Positions 49,182-50,128 of a DNA stretch of 50,128 nt are shown here, in pieces. The stretch comes from Candidatus Nyctobacter psychrophilus. Lineage in GTDB: Bacteria > Vulcanimicrobiota > Vulcanimicrobiia > Vulcanimicrobiales > Vulcanimicrobiaceae. The notes under the pieces are model-generated. The model saw only the letters and a list, made by a program, of their open reading frames with translations. It did no database searches and was not told where the DNA came from. The stretch is from the NCBI GenBank assembly GCA_014305025.1, contig JACRTY010000025.1, forward strand, positions 1 through 50,128, in the 5' to 3' direction. Numbering within the stretch: position 1 is the stretch's first letter; every line of letters begins with the position of its first letter. The position numbers and the translations under genes are program-made.

Positions 49182-50128
49182 ATGATCACCACCGCCCACG
49201 CGCCGAGGAAAACTGGTCGCATTTTCCGCGCGGCACTCATCGGCTCACTCCTCGTTCACGTGCTCGTCGCGCTACTCGTCGTGGGCACGACCGACGCGCT
49301 GCGCCGGCTGCTGCCGCCGCCCGTGCAGCCGCCCAATGAAACCGTGGTCGTGTCGACGGCTCTGCACCTCGAGCGCCGCCCTCGACCCGCACCCGCGCAT
49401 CCGAGCCGCATCGCGCGCGCTCGGGCGCTGCTTCGGACGGTGCGGCATGTCGCGCCGCCCGCTGCCGCCAAACCGGCGCTTTCCGTGAAGCGGGCGAAGA
49501 GCACGGCGAAGCGGGTGCCGGCTCGCGCTCCGCGGGAACTCGCGCGGCTGGCTCGCCATGCGACCCCGGTGCCATCGGTAGCGGCGCCGCGGACACCGGG
49601 GGCGCGCAATGCCGCACGAGTCGCGCGCGGCGCGACGCAGGTCGCCTATGCCCCGCGGCGGCCGCGCCCGCAGAGCGCGACGGACACGGGCCGTGCCGGG
49701 ACCTACAGCCGCGCGCAACTGGCGGCGATCGAAAACGATCTGGCCCGGAGCATCGCCCACGACCGCAGCGCCGATAGCCCGCTCAGCACCGTCGCTCGCC
49801 CGGTGCATCCGGCGGCGACCGCGCGGGAGCAAGCGGTCAACTTTTCGGGCGTCGATGCGCACCTGCACGGCTTCGAAGGCCTGTGCGACCCGGTAAAATC
49901 GTGGCCTTCCGGTTCGTACGTGTACTTTTATGTGACGTGCCGCGTCACGCACGACGACGGCCTCGTACGCCAAGAGGCTCTGCCTTGGCCGATTCGCTAC
50001 CCGGCGCGCCGCTTGTCGTACGACGAGGATGGCCCACAACTTCCGCCGGGTGCACCAGTGCCGCCGCCGCTCCCGGGCTGGCACGCCGACCCGACCCAAA
50101 AGCTCGACCCCGACGTCATCTTGTACTT
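49182..50128 (+). CDS. TonB-like, membrane-anchored Arg/Ala/Pro-rich protein (3' end outside window)
   Basis: 315 residues are visible and the frame is still open at the window end. One N-terminal membrane segment (AALIGSLLVHVLVALLVVGT, ~18-37) is followed by a basic linker of ~130 residues rich in Arg, Ala and Pro. From residue ~180 a soluble domain starts (YSRAQLAAIENDLARSIAHD), including LCDPVKSWPSGSYVYFYVTC with a Cys pair and a Pro-rich stretch (LPPGAPVPPPLPGWHADPTQ). The anchor-plus-linker layout matches the TonB-like protein at 18.8 kb, but the C-terminal TonB fold cannot be seen. The start lies 14 bases from the divergent tatD start. Confidence 0.6.
   Translation, partial: MITTAHAPRKTGRIFRAALIGSLLVHVLVALLVVGTTDALRRLLPPPVQPPNETVVVSTALHLERRPRPAPAHPSRIARARALLRTVRHVAPPAAAKPALSVKRAKSTAKRVPARAPRELARLARHATPVPSVAAPRTPGARNAARVARGATQVAYAPRRPRPQSATDTGRAGTYSRAQLAAIENDLARSIAHDRSADSPLSTVARPVHPAATAREQAVNFSGVDAHLHGFEGLCDPVKSWPSGSYVYFYVTCRVTHDDGLVRQEALPWPIRYPARRLSYDEDGPQLPPGAPVPPPLPGWHADPTQKLDPDVILY

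Noticed and set aside
1..50128. CRISPR arrays, rRNA, tRNA and intact insertion sequences
   Set aside because: No regularly spaced repeats, no rRNA-like sequence, no tRNA fold and no transposase were found by reading; a dedicated search could still find a short RNA gene.

Overview
This is a dense, GC-rich bacterial chromosome segment with about 50 recognisable genes, short intergenic gaps, many 4-base start/stop overlaps and frequent GTG starts. No rRNA, tRNA, CRISPR array or intact insertion sequence was seen. The gene set suggests an aerobic or respiring bacterium with a cell envelope complex enough to use TonB-like proteins. It has a Rieske/cytochrome b complex of b6f type, System II (ResB/CcsB) cytochrome c maturation, Tat export, C5-pathway tetrapyrrole synthesis and polyprenyl quinone synthesis. 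No gene fixes the phylum. The combination would fit a deep-branching, mostly uncultured lineage of the Eremiobacterota (WPS-2) kind, but that is an inference and not something read from a marker gene.

Layout. 1-2.5 kb: a worn region with a startless DUF1801 remnant, a VOC protein, an ECF41-like sigma factor whose 5' end abuts a serine-recombinase scrap, and rpsO with a clear promoter. 2.6-9 kb: secreted ferritin-like protein, small Rieske ferredoxin, type II IPP isomerase, an HTH protein, a DJ-1/PfpI protein without its cysteine, a two-gene pseudo-ABC transporter, and DNA polymerase X. 9-20 kb: DUF2079 membrane protein, an ABC exporter permease whose ATPase survives only as a C-terminal stub, a beta-propeller/phosphoesterase, ilvE, an apparently intact class A beta-lactamase-like protein with a proline-rich companion, arginase, a TonB-like protein and a glutaredoxin. 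20-30 kb: a tetrapyrrole block on the minus strand, sirC-hemC-hemD' fusion > hemB > mobA, then hemL > hemA > cobA-hemD fusion > a catalytically dead beta-lactamase-like protein > DUF92. 30-34 kb: GT83 glycosyltransferase, then Rieske protein and a cytochrome b fused to cytochrome c. 34-42 kb: MFS transporter, SelO, a methyltransferase remnant, then a surface-glycan set (GT2, DUF2304, GT2, methyltransferase, large membrane protein). 42-50 kb: ccsB and resB split by an inverted acyltransferase, tatC, tatA, polyprenyl synthase, menG/ubiE, tatD and a partial TonB-like gene running off the end.

How it fits together. HemL, HemA, HemB and the HemC fusion make uroporphyrinogen precursors. CobA-HemD and the SirC domain divert them to siroheme. 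ResB/CcsB attach heme to exported cytochromes such as the C-terminal domain of the cytochrome b fusion. TatA/TatC would export the Rieske protein, which has a twin-arginine anchor. IPP isomerase, polyprenyl synthase and MenG/UbiE supply the quinone that the bc complex oxidises.

The most notable features are the triple SirC-HemC-HemD' fusion beside a second full HemD, a PAWY variant of the quinol-site PEWY motif, several enzyme folds that have lost their catalytic residues (beta-lactamase, DJ-1, ABC ATPase), and a set of long inverted repeats at gene ends.
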